Shown piece after piece: positions 8,556 through 15,391 of a stretch of 64,000 nucleotides of DNA. The notes beneath the pieces were generated by a model. It searched no databases and was not told where the DNA came from. It saw only the letters and a program-made list of their open reading frames with translations. A program made the translations under genes and the position numbers. Each line of letters opens with the position of its first letter. The first letter of the stretch is position 1. The DNA comes from Halobacillus_A sp043497005 (GTDB taxonomy: Bacteria > Bacillota > Bacilli > Bacillales > Halobacillaceae): assembly GCF_043497005.1 (NCBI RefSeq), contig NZ_JBIEKE010000002.1, positions 124,001-188,000 on the forward strand, given 5' to 3'.

Positions 8556-9323
8556 ATGAGAAGTGACCAGAGAGAGCATAACGAATTAAGAAAAATTACT
8601 ATAGAGACAGACTATGTAAAACATCCGGAGGGTTCCGTGTTAATTAGCTTTGGTGATACAAAAGTTATATGTAATGCAAGTGTTGAAGATCGAGTACCTC
8701 CTTTTCTTAGAGGCCAGGGTAAAGGTTGGATTACTGCGGAATACGCAATGCTTCCTAGAGCAACGGAACAAAGAAACATAAGAGAATCTTCAAAAGGGAA
8801 AGTGTCTGGCCGTACGATGGAAATTCAACGTTTAATTGGTCGTGCCTTACGGGCGGTTGTAAATCTTGATAAAATTGGGGAACGCACGCTATGGGTGGAT
8901 TGTGATGTAATTCAAGCTGATGGCGGAACAAGAACAGCATCGATCACTGGTGCTTTCGTTGCTGTGGTATTAGCTTTCGGAAAATTAGTAGATAAAGGTA
9001 CGATTAAGGAGTTTCCAATTAAAGATTATCTTACAGCAATTTCTGTCGGTGTCACTGAAAATGAAAAAGAAATCTTGGATCTATGTTATGAAGAAGACAG
9101 TAAAGCAGAAGTTGATATGAATGTAGTTATGACGGGCAAAGGTGAGTTTGTCGAACTTCAAGGTACTGGAGAAGAAGCTACATTCTCAATGAATCAGTTA
9201 CAAAAAATGCTCTCATTAGCTGAAAATGGGGTAAATGACCTAGTAGACTTACAAAAAGAAGCGATTGGAAAATGGGCAGAAGTAATTGATCGTAAACAAA
9301 CTTCAAAAATAGCAGGTGAATAA
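8556..9323 (+). CDS. rph: Ribonuclease PH
   Basis: Phosphorolytic 3' to 5' exoribonuclease that trims tRNA 3' ends, releasing nucleoside diphosphates. It has 255 residues against about 245 in B. subtilis. The family signature (CNASVEDRVPPFLRGQGKGW) and the phosphate-binding region (DCDVIQADGGTRTAS) are complete. ATG 8556 follows AGGGAGGAAA. It forms an operon with the next two genes: the ITP/XTP pyrophosphatase starts three bases after its stop. Confidence 0.97.
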   Translation: MRSDQREHNELRKITIETDYVKHPEGSVLISFGDTKVICNASVEDRVPPFLRGQGKGWITAEYAMLPRATEQRNIRESSKGKVSGRTMEIQRLIGRALRAVVNLDKIGERTLWVDCDVIQADGGTRTASITGAFVAVVLAFGKLVDKGTIKEFPIKDYLTAISVGVTENEKEILDLCYEEDSKAEVDMNVVMTGKGEFVELQGTGEEATFSMNQLQKMLSLAENGVNDLVDLQKEAIGKWAEVIDRKQTSKIAGE

Positions 9324-9326
9324 TAG

Positions 9327-9923
9327 ATGAAGGAACTTGTCGTAGCTACTAAGAACCAAGGGAAAGTGGCAGAATTTCGCTCAATGTTTTCAAAGTATGA
9401 TATTGAGGTAAAATCATTATTAGACTTCGATGAAACAATCAAGGACATTGTAGAAGATGGGGATACATTTGAAGATAATGCAGTAATTAAAGCTGAAGCT
9501 ATAGCCTCCCAATATAACATCCCTGTCGTAGCTGATGACTCTGGATTAGAAATTGATGCTTTAAATGGGCAACCAGGCGTATACTCAGCAAGATATGCCG
9601 GTGAAGATAAAAATGACCAAAAAAACCTTAAGAAGGTACTTAGCGAGTTGAAGGATGTTCCAGAAAGTGAACGAACAGCCAGATTCGTATGTGCCGTAGC
9701 CGTGGCTCGACCAAACCAAGAAACATTTGTGAAAAGAGGAACATGTGAAGGGGCGATAGCCAAATTTCCGCGTGGTACTGAAGGGTTTGGATACGACGCA
9801 ATTTTTATTCCTAAAGGATCAGACCGTACGATGGCTGAGTATTCATCAGAGGAAAAAAATTCGATCAGTCATCGAAAAAATGCTATTGTTAAGATAGAGC
9901 AATGGCTGCAACAACTTTCCTAA
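9327..9923 (+). CDS. ITP/XTP/dITP pyrophosphatase (RdgB/HAM1 family)
   Basis: House-cleaning nucleotide pyrophosphatase that hydrolyses non-canonical purine triphosphates to monophosphates so they are not put into DNA or RNA. It has 198 residues, the usual length. The N-terminal ATKNQGKVAEF motif, the acidic GDTFEDNA metal site, VADDSGLEIDAL and the C-terminal GFGYDAIF and SHR motifs are all present. It matches B. subtilis YsnA by position (rph-ysnA-ysnB). The start ATG is three bases behind rph, so translation is probably coupled. Confidence 0.95.
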   Translation: MKELVVATKNQGKVAEFRSMFSKYDIEVKSLLDFDETIKDIVEDGDTFEDNAVIKAEAIASQYNIPVVADDSGLEIDALNGQPGVYSARYAGEDKNDQKNLKKVLSELKDVPESERTARFVCAVAVARPNQETFVKRGTCEGAIAKFPRGTEGFGYDAIFIPKGSDRTMAEYSSEEKNSISHRKNAIVKIEQWLQQLS

Positions 9924-9935
9924 GAGGTGATCACC

Positions 9936-10460
9936 ATGCCAAAAGTTTTAATTATAAGTGATACTCACGGGCTTACTAAAGAAATTTCTGAGATAAAACA
10001 ACGTCACCAGGATGTAGATGCAATGATCCATTGTGGAGATTCAGAGTTAGCTTGGAATTCTAAAGAATTAGAAGGTTTCCATTATGCCAAAGGGAACTGC
10101 GATTTTGAAGCAGAAATGGAAAATGAACAAGTTTTTTCAGTAGGGGATGTAACTTTCTTGGTCGTTCATGGCCACTTGCATCAAATAAAATCCACCTTGA
10201 TGCCTCTATGCTACCGGGCGGAAGAAACAGGGGCCTCTGTTGCATGTTTTGGGCACTCCCATATGGCAGGCGCAGAAAAGGTTGACAGCAAGCTTCTTAT
10301 TAACCCAGGAAGTGCTCATCTTCCTCGCGATCGTAAGGAACCGACCTATGCTATTTTAGAGTGGGAATCCTTAAATAAAGTATACTTGCAATTTTATCAA
10401 GTAAACGGTAACCCGTTGCCGGAGCTTAAAATGGAAACTTCACTTACAGCAAAGAATTAA
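9936..10460 (+). CDS. ysnB: YfcE/MJ0936-family metallophosphoesterase, YsnB-like
   Basis: A 174-residue calcineurin-like phosphodiesterase of the MJ0936/YfcE type. The five metal-binding blocks occur in order: ISDTHG, HCGDSE, GNCD, VHGH and GHSH, with NPGS after the last. GTG 9927 is also in frame, but the GAGGTG at 9924-9929 serves as a ribosome site for ATG 9936. The physiological substrate is unknown for this family. Third gene of the rph operon, ending in a long hairpin. Confidence 0.9.
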   Translation: MPKVLIISDTHGLTKEISEIKQRHQDVDAMIHCGDSELAWNSKELEGFHYAKGNCDFEAEMENEQVFSVGDVTFLVVHGHLHQIKSTLMPLCYRAEETGASVACFGHSHMAGAEKVDSKLLINPGSAHLPRDRKEPTYAILEWESLNKVYLQFYQVNGNPLPELKMETSLTAKN

Positions 10461-10475
10461 AATCTTTGCTGTAAG
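10443..10475 (+). terminator. Perfect 13-bp hairpin at the end of the rph operon
   Basis: Positions 10443-10455 pair perfectly with 10463-10475 around a seven-base loop, and the stem includes the last codons of the phosphoesterase gene. There is no clear T run after it, so it may be a weak terminator or an mRNA-stabilising end. Confidence 0.5.
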
Positions 10476-10479
10476 GTTA

Positions 10480-10508
10480 TTGACAAACAGCTTATAAATT
10501 TATATACT
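10480..10508 (+). promoter_or_regulatory. Sigma-A promoter for the tRNA-Gly/tRNA-Arg pair
   Basis: Consensus TTGACA at 10480-10485 and TATACT at 10503-10508 with an ideal 17-bp spacer. It lies about 100 bp before the first tRNA, so the precursor would have a long 5' leader. Confidence 0.8.
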
Positions 10509-10610
10509 TATTCTTGTCCGAAAAAACAGACCTTACATAATTATTTTACTAACAAATTGCTTCAATTAGAAGAGGCATGAAAACGCATAGCTAATGAAAC
10601 TTTATTTAAT

Positions 10611-10684
10611 GCGGGTGTAGTTTAATGGTAAAACCTCAGCCTTCCAAGCTGATGACGAGGGTTCGATTCCCTTCACCCGCTCCA
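10611..10684 (+). tRNA. tRNA-Gly (anticodon UCC)
   Basis: The acceptor stem GCGGGTG pairs with CACCCGC. The anticodon loop CTTCCAA gives UCC, the T arm contains GTTCGATTC, and the discriminator is T as in Gram-positive glycine tRNAs. The 3' CCA is encoded (10682-10684). Confidence 0.96.
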
Positions 10685-10704
10685 TTACAATACATACTAA
10701 TTTT

Positions 10705-10778
10705 GTCCCAGTAGCTCAGCTGGATAGAGCAACAGCCTTCTAAGCTGTGGGTCGCAGGTTCGAATCCTGCCTGGGACG
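10705..10778 (+). tRNA. tRNA-Arg (anticodon UCU)
   Basis: The acceptor stem GTCCCAG pairs with CTGGGAC. The D arm is AGCTCAGCTGGATAGAGC, the anticodon loop CTTCTAA gives UCU, and the T loop is GTTCGAATC. The discriminator is G at 10778. CCA is not encoded, unlike in the upstream tRNA-Gly. Confidence 0.96.
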
Positions 10779-10787
10779 CTAAACCAA

Positions 10788-10835
10788 AAAACGCTGAATC
10801 TCTTGTGTATCAAGGGATTCAGCGTTTTATTTTTT
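10788..10835 (+). terminator. Terminator after the tRNA pair
   Basis: A 13-bp stem (10788-10800 with 10816-10828) extended by CTT/AAG, followed by a T-rich tail. It ends the tRNA transcript. Confidence 0.9.
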
Positions 10836-11057
10836 GAAGAGGTGGAGGAAAAATATCATTGGGGTAGATTTTGGCCATGGTTTTTCTGTACTTAATTATT
10901 AATGTGATAATGTAATGAAAAATATTGTAAAATTGTAGATTAGTACTGTGTCGGTTGAATATAAAATTCCGAGCTTTCTATCCCTTGCACAAACTATGGT
11001 GTGATAATTAAAATTTTTATAAAATAACCAAGTCATAATTACTAAGGAGACCTTGAT
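10836..11057. other. Intergenic region before the NlpC/P60 gene
   Basis: AT-rich with no coding potential. The only promoter-like signal is an extended -10, TGTGATAAT at 11000-11008, about 50 bp before the gene. No convincing -35 box accompanies it. I see nothing else here. Confidence 0.4.
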
Positions 11058-12287
11058 TTGCGGATGATGAAGTTCTTCAAGAAATCAATAGTATTTATTA
11101 TTATATCCTTATCTTTAGGAATAGGAATATATACTTTCGAAACATATTTTTCAACCTCCAATCCATTGATTCAAGAAGCGGAGAAGCATATAGGAGTTGC
11201 ACACCGGGAAGGTGGAGAATTCCCAGAGCAGGGCTTTGACAGTTCAGGTTTTATTCAATACGTTTTCAATGAAGTACTTGGTTTTATGCTTCCTCGTACT
11301 CTCGAGCAGCAAATGGAACAAGGTAAAGAAGTAGAGCGCGCAGAGATTGAAAAAGGTGATGTCTTGTTTTTCAGTAAAGATGGCGGAAGCGTCTCTCACT
11401 CCGCTATATATATGGGAAATGATCGTCTCATCCACCCAACCGTTCCAAATGGTGTAGAAGTTACCCGATTCGAGGATAACGGCTACTGGAGCGGCAACTT
11501 CATTGAAGCAAGAAGAATATCAGAACCCCCTGATATTGCAGAAGATAATAATATTGTAGCCGGTGCTCAACAATATTTAGGTGTACCTTATGAATTTGGA
11601 GGAGAGACTCCAAACGGCTTTGACTGTTCCGGGTTTGTACAGTATGTATTTGAAAAAGTAAGTGACATTTATTTACCCCGTACGACTGATCAGCAGTGGA
11701 AAACTGGGGAAGAAATTGGGGTGGAAGATATCCAGCCGGGAGACGTTTTATTTTATAGTGATACGTACCGGGAAGGTATTTCTCATAATGGAATTTATAT
11801 AGGTGGCGGGCAATTCATTCATGCTTCCAGAACACAGGAAGTCACGATCTCCTACGTGAGTGAAGAATATTGGCAGGAGAAATTTACGGGCGTCAAAAGA
11901 TTTAATCAGCTAAAAATAAATAGTGACGAATCTATAGTAACAGAAGCTGCTCGGTATATTGGAGAAGTACCTTATCAAAGTGGAGGGACAACGCGGGAAG
12001 GGTTTGATACAGCCGGGTTTATTAAGTATATATTCCAAGAAGCAGAAGGGATCCAACTTCCGAGAACCGCTGAGCAACAGTGGAAAGAAGGGGCACGTGT
12101 TGATAGGGAAGACCTTCAGCCAGGAGATCTTGTGTTTCTTAAAGCCACTTATTTGAATCCTGCAATTTATGCAGGAAGCCATCAAGTCGTTCATATGACC
12201 CCGGAAGATGGTGTGACAGTAACAAATTTAGAAGCCAGCAATTACTGGGGACCGAAGTTTTTTGGTGCGAAACGAGTGCAAAAATGA
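11058..12287 (+). CDS. Secreted triple-domain NlpC/P60 peptidoglycan hydrolase-like protein
   Basis: A 409-residue protein with a membrane-anchoring or signal segment (about 10-28) and three tandem NlpC/P60 cysteine-peptidase domains at about 35-153, 163-282 and 291-407. Family members cut between D-Glu and diamino acid in peptidoglycan. Only the middle domain has the catalytic set: FDCSG (C190), SHNGIYIG (H243) and the third-position H255. In domain 1 the Cys is Ser62 (FDSSG) but the His is kept. In domain 3 the Cys is Thr318 (FDTAG) and the first His is replaced by Asn367. The start is TTG 11058 with AAGGAGA eight bases upstream. It is monocistronic and lies in a variable stretch after tRNA genes. 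Confidence 0.85.
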   Translation: MRMMKFFKKSIVFIIISLSLGIGIYTFETYFSTSNPLIQEAEKHIGVAHREGGEFPEQGFDSSGFIQYVFNEVLGFMLPRTLEQQMEQGKEVERAEIEKGDVLFFSKDGGSVSHSAIYMGNDRLIHPTVPNGVEVTRFEDNGYWSGNFIEARRISEPPDIAEDNNIVAGAQQYLGVPYEFGGETPNGFDCSGFVQYVFEKVSDIYLPRTTDQQWKTGEEIGVEDIQPGDVLFYSDTYREGISHNGIYIGGGQFIHASRTQEVTISYVSEEYWQEKFTGVKRFNQLKINSDESIVTEAARYIGEVPYQSGGTTREGFDTAGFIKYIFQEAEGIQLPRTAEQQWKEGARVDREDLQPGDLVFLKATYLNPAIYAGSHQVVHMTPEDGVTVTNLEASNYWGPKFFGAKRVQK

Positions 12288-12322
12288 GTACGGCATCAAT
12301 TCTAACTTTCCTGGCTGCCTTA

Positions 12323-12358
12323 AAAATGCTGAACCCAATAAAAGGTTCAGCATTTTTT
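12323..12358 (+). terminator. Terminator of the NlpC/P60 gene
   Basis: A 13-bp perfect stem (12323-12335 with 12344-12356) ending in a T run. Confidence 0.9.
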
Positions 12359-12482
12359 GGTTTATAAAACTAATTAAAGTAATTGGGTAATATAGTAAAA
12401 GTAAGTAAGGGGGGGTCTGATCATCTTAGAGCAGACGAGTTATGTTAACTGGTGGGCAATTGCAGGTTCAATCGCTTCGGTT

Positions 12483-13208
12483 TTGGCGGCAGTTGTGGCG
12501 GTGATCACTGTGTGGTTTCAGAAGTATAAATACGATAAGGAAAGAAAACCTATAATTTCTCCTTTGGTTAAGAAGTATGAATTGACCAGCGTAGACCTAT
12601 TAACGGATTGGAAAACGCTTCGTAAAGTGGATAAGAAATGGTCCGACGTTACTTTTCAACTTAAAAACTTTGGTAAAGAGCCAGTTATTGACATGAACTA
12701 TAGGTATACATTTAAAAACTACGAAACTATAAATACTTATCTTATGAAGATCGATTTAAATAAGGAATGTAGCTTAGAAATGAAAGACCCCACGTTCATT
12801 AAAAAACAAAAAGAGTTACTTTTAAAGCAAGCAATATTAGTCGGAATTGACGGTGAAATGAAAATTGTGTATAAGATTAACAGGCCTATATTAAATGGCA
12901 ACCCTATTAGTCCTGAGAAAGAAATAGAGGTGAACCTGCCGAGTTACTTTATTATTCTAACTAATTATTTGTTGAAAAATCCTAACAGCAGATTGGATTT
13001 TTTCTCTCTGTCAAGTATTCCTTTTCCAAAGTTAGAGTTAACGATTTATTGTAAAGACACAGATCAAAGAATTTGGAAAACCGTTTATGAATTATATTGG
13101 GATAGTAGAATGAGCAGCTCATTAAGTATTAACGGCGGCCATTACCAACTAATCTTAAATTCAAAGCATACTCTAACGAAGAAGATGAATAAAAAAGAAA
13201 TTTTATAG
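12483..13208 (+). CDS. Unrecognised membrane-anchored protein, start uncertain
   Basis: I do not recognise this protein. As given it has 241 residues: one hydrophobic helix at the N-terminus (AAVVAVITVWF) followed by a basic stretch and a mixed soluble domain of about 210 residues, which would face the cytoplasm by the positive-inside rule. The frame stays open upstream back to the TAA at 12402. The residues encoded there (including WWAIAGSIASVL) complete the membrane helix, so the true start is probably before 12483. No ATG, GTG or TTG is available there, only CTG 12417 or non-standard codons near a GGGGGGG tract. It stands alone between two terminators in an accessory stretch. Confidence 0.6.
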   Translation: MAAVVAVITVWFQKYKYDKERKPIISPLVKKYELTSVDLLTDWKTLRKVDKKWSDVTFQLKNFGKEPVIDMNYRYTFKNYETINTYLMKIDLNKECSLEMKDPTFIKKQKELLLKQAILVGIDGEMKIVYKINRPILNGNPISPEKEIEVNLPSYFIILTNYLLKNPNSRLDFFSLSSIPFPKLELTIYCKDTDQRIWKTVYELYWDSRMSSSLSINGGHYQLILNSKHTLTKKMNKKEIL

Positions 13209-13220
13209 ATTAACAAGAAA

Positions 13221-13258
13221 GAAAGCCCGAAATTTTAACAATCGGGCTTTCTTTTTTT
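13221..13258 (+). terminator. Terminator of the unrecognised membrane-anchored gene
   Basis: GAAAGCCCGA (13221-13230) pairs with TCGGGCTTTC (13242-13251), followed by seven T. Confidence 0.9.
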
Positions 13259-13287
13259 AAAGTAATTGATGTATTTACGTTAGATCT

Positions 13288-13331
13288 GACTTCATGAAGT
13301 CTCTTGCAGTGACATAAGTATAGAGTAAGAT
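13288..13331 (+). promoter_or_regulatory. Possible promoter and operator of the YitT-like gene
   Basis: TTGCAG (13304-13309) and TAAGAT (13326-13331) with a 16-bp spacer. Directly before the -35 box is a perfect 14-bp palindrome, GACTTCATGAAGTC (13288-13301), which could be a binding site for a dimeric regulator. Both assignments rest on pattern alone. Confidence 0.35.
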
Positions 13332-13353
13332 ATTATCCCTAAGGAGAATAAAC

Positions 13354-13956
13354 ATGAAAGTTCTCTATAAAAAAATGTTGGCTATCGTTGTAGGGAGTCT
13401 GCTATTAGCTGTAGGGATTAATTTATTTCTCATTCCAGATCGGGTATTAGACGGAGGGGTGATCGGTCTAGGATTAATCGCAAACTATATGTGGAATATA
13501 AAAGTAGGCTTTACGATTATTTGTATAAGTTTTCCGATTTTTATGCTGGCATGGTTTACTTTTCGTTCTTATTTCTATAATAGCTTACATGGATTATTAA
13601 TTTCATCTTTTCTTATAGACTTCTTTAGTAATGTGAGAGCTTATCATTTTCCATTAGACCCAGCGATAAGTTCAATTGTTGGCGGGATATTTGTGGGAGG
13701 TGGTATCGGATATATGCTGAGACATCAGACAAGCACTGGTGGAACGGATTTACTTGCTCAAATGATCGCCAAGCTTTTTAAGCTGAATGTGGGTTTTGTT
13801 ATATTATTTATCGATTTAGCTGTGATTATCGCTGGAGGTTATTTGTTTTCCGCTCAAACGTTAATGTTATCAATCATCACTATTACTAGTGTAGCTCTTA
13901 CAACAATGCTGATCACATCTAATAGAGTAGCAGCTCTTTTCTCCCACATGGAGTAA
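13354..13956 (+). CDS. YitT-family integral membrane protein, short form
   Basis: A 200-residue hydrophobic protein with five to six predicted membrane segments. It shows the family pattern: PDRVLDGGVIGLGLI near the N-terminus and GGIFVGGGIGYMLRHQTSTG and TGGTDLLAQM in the middle. Longer YitT/YvjA/YqfU members carry a C-terminal soluble DUF2179 domain, which is absent here. ATG 13354 is preceded by AAGGAGA. The function of the family is not established. Single gene, in the accessory stretch after the tRNAs. Confidence 0.82.
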   Translation: MKVLYKKMLAIVVGSLLLAVGINLFLIPDRVLDGGVIGLGLIANYMWNIKVGFTIICISFPIFMLAWFTFRSYFYNSLHGLLISSFLIDFFSNVRAYHFPLDPAISSIVGGIFVGGGIGYMLRHQTSTGGTDLLAQMIAKLFKLNVGFVILFIDLAVIIAGGYLFSAQTLMLSIITITSVALTTMLITSNRVAALFSHME

Positions 13957-13999
13957 CCGGCTTGAAAAGTTTGGGGAAATGAAATGAAGCGATGTTATG

Positions 14000-14008
14000 T
14001 GCTATAAT
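14000..14008 (+). promoter_or_regulatory. Extended -10 element without an obvious gene
   Basis: TGCTATAAT is a perfect extended -10 box. No good -35 box is present. The next feature downstream is the hairpin at 14043-14068, so any transcript would be short unless it reads through to the TPR gene. Confidence 0.35.
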
Positions 14009-14042
14009 TGCCGCAATACATACTTTGAAGATAATAAAGACA

Positions 14043-14086
14043 AAGAGGCGTCTGGATCGACGCCTCTTATCTGTTCTATATTTTTT
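14043..14086 (+). terminator. Hairpin with delayed T run
   Basis: AAGAGGCGTC (14043-14052) pairs with GACGCCTCTT (14059-14068). A TATATTTTTT stretch starts 10 bases later. It may end the YitT transcript or a short RNA from the -10 element at 14000. Confidence 0.55.
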
Positions 14087-14171
14087 AGGGGGAGGTACGT
14101 TAATAGTTGTTCGGCCTTTCGTTTTAAAATAAGGGCGTCGAGAAGAATTAATATTTAAATTTGTAGATATT

Positions 14172-14201
14172 TTGTTTAAGAGTGGACCTATTGGATAAAA
14201 T
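14172..14201 (+). promoter_or_regulatory. Possible promoter of the TPR protein gene
   Basis: TTGTTT (14172-14177) and TAAAAT (14196-14201), 18-bp spacer, about 37 bp before the start codon. Confidence 0.4.
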
Positions 14202-14238
14202 AAATGGGTGATGGTAAAGAAAATAGGAAGGGTGTCTT

Positions 14239-15219
14239 ATGGAAAAACATAACGGGGATATTGTACTGTTCCCAAAATGGAAATCGACATTAGAAAACAC
14301 AGGGTTTCAAGCGGTTAAAGAAAAAAGATACAAAGATGCCGTGGAAAGTTTTGTACCGCTGGTAGAACATCAAGTAGCTAATCATGAAGTTATTACAGGG
14401 CTGTTAATGAGCTGGATTGAATTAGGTAACTTTGCGGAAGCTGAAGAGTTGTGTCAAGAACAGATGAAAAATGAAGAAAACCATTATTATGAGTATCTAC
14501 ATATATATATTACGATTTTGTTTCAGTCTAATCGTTATCGAGAATTAATTGATCTAATAGATGAAGTATTTGAGACTGAAGATGTTCCGACTCAAAACAG
14601 AACACAGTTATGGCAGATGTACGAAGTGACGAAAAAGCTTCTGCAAGATGTACATAAAAAAGAGAGTGATCAGCTCATCGATGAGTTGAAAAGCTCTATA
14701 GAGAAGGGCGACCTTCAAAAACAATGGGTAGCTGTTAACCAATTGAAAAAGCAGCCGTTACCTTCGGATTTAACCATTTTTCAAGAATGGTTAATTGACG
14801 AAAAGATACATCCGATTATAAAAACAGGAATAGTTTTCTGGTTAAGAGATGAAGGTTTCTCAGAAGAAATGACTATTCATAAATTTGGGCATCAATTGAA
14901 AATATCTCCTTCGAATTTAAACAGTTTTCAATCCGATTATATAATTCAGCAAATTAAAATGAGACTGGGTGCTATAGAACAAAGCAATCCAACGATGTTT
15001 AAAATGATTAATGATTTGTTAAAGCATTATTGTTATGTCAGATACCCATTGTTTCCTTCAGAAGAAGAAGTCGATACTATTGTTGAAGCGTTAAAGCAAT
15101 TAGGTCATGACTATCTTCAAATCCCTTATGATGCACAAGATAATATTCTACAAGTAGATAGATATAAGGAAGAAATTGAGCTTTGTGAACAGCACTATAT
15201 GATTTTAATAGGGGAGTAA
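14239..15219 (+). CDS. ysoA: TPR-repeat protein, YsoA-like
   Basis: A 326-residue soluble, mostly helical protein with tetratricopeptide-like repeats in the first half (for example KRYKDAVESFVPLVEH and GNFAEAEELCQEQMKN, about 25-110). It sits directly before tig, as ysoA does in B. subtilis, and I name it on that basis plus the fold. No enzymatic motif is visible. A role as a protein-protein adaptor is likely but not shown. ATG 14239 has a GGAAGGGTG site. Confidence 0.78.
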   Translation: MEKHNGDIVLFPKWKSTLENTGFQAVKEKRYKDAVESFVPLVEHQVANHEVITGLLMSWIELGNFAEAEELCQEQMKNEENHYYEYLHIYITILFQSNRYRELIDLIDEVFETEDVPTQNRTQLWQMYEVTKKLLQDVHKKESDQLIDELKSSIEKGDLQKQWVAVNQLKKQPLPSDLTIFQEWLIDEKIHPIIKTGIVFWLRDEGFSEEMTIHKFGHQLKISPSNLNSFQSDYIIQQIKMRLGAIEQSNPTMFKMINDLLKHYCYVRYPLFPSEEEVDTIVEALKQLGHDYLQIPYDAQDNILQVDRYKEEIELCEQHYMILIGE

Positions 15220-15262
15220 TCCTTTTTCCATTAAGTTTTTGCTCATAGCTATAGGACAAATG

Positions 15263-15290
15263 TTGAAAGCAACTTACATTATGTTATAAT
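15263..15290 (+). promoter_or_regulatory. Sigma-A promoter of tig
   Basis: TTGAAA (15263-15268) and perfect TATAAT (15285-15290), 16-bp spacer, with an added extended -10 TG at 15282-15283. About 100 bp before the tig start. Confidence 0.7.
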
Positions 15291-15391
15291 ATAGTGGTTG
15301 CAAATGAGATTCGTTGAAAATAGAATCATAGAAACAATCATTGATCGTCATTTGAAGAACAGGAAATTATAGATGTTGGAGGGAATTTTTT

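Noticed and set aside
9194..9763. Minus-strand open frame of 189 codons across the rph-pyrophosphatase junction
   Set aside because: Antisense to two well-identified genes, no ribosome site, serine-rich shadow composition.
10611..14238. Possible integrative element using tRNA-Arg as attachment site
   Set aside because: No integrase gene and no second copy of the tRNA-Arg 3' end are visible downstream within the stretch.
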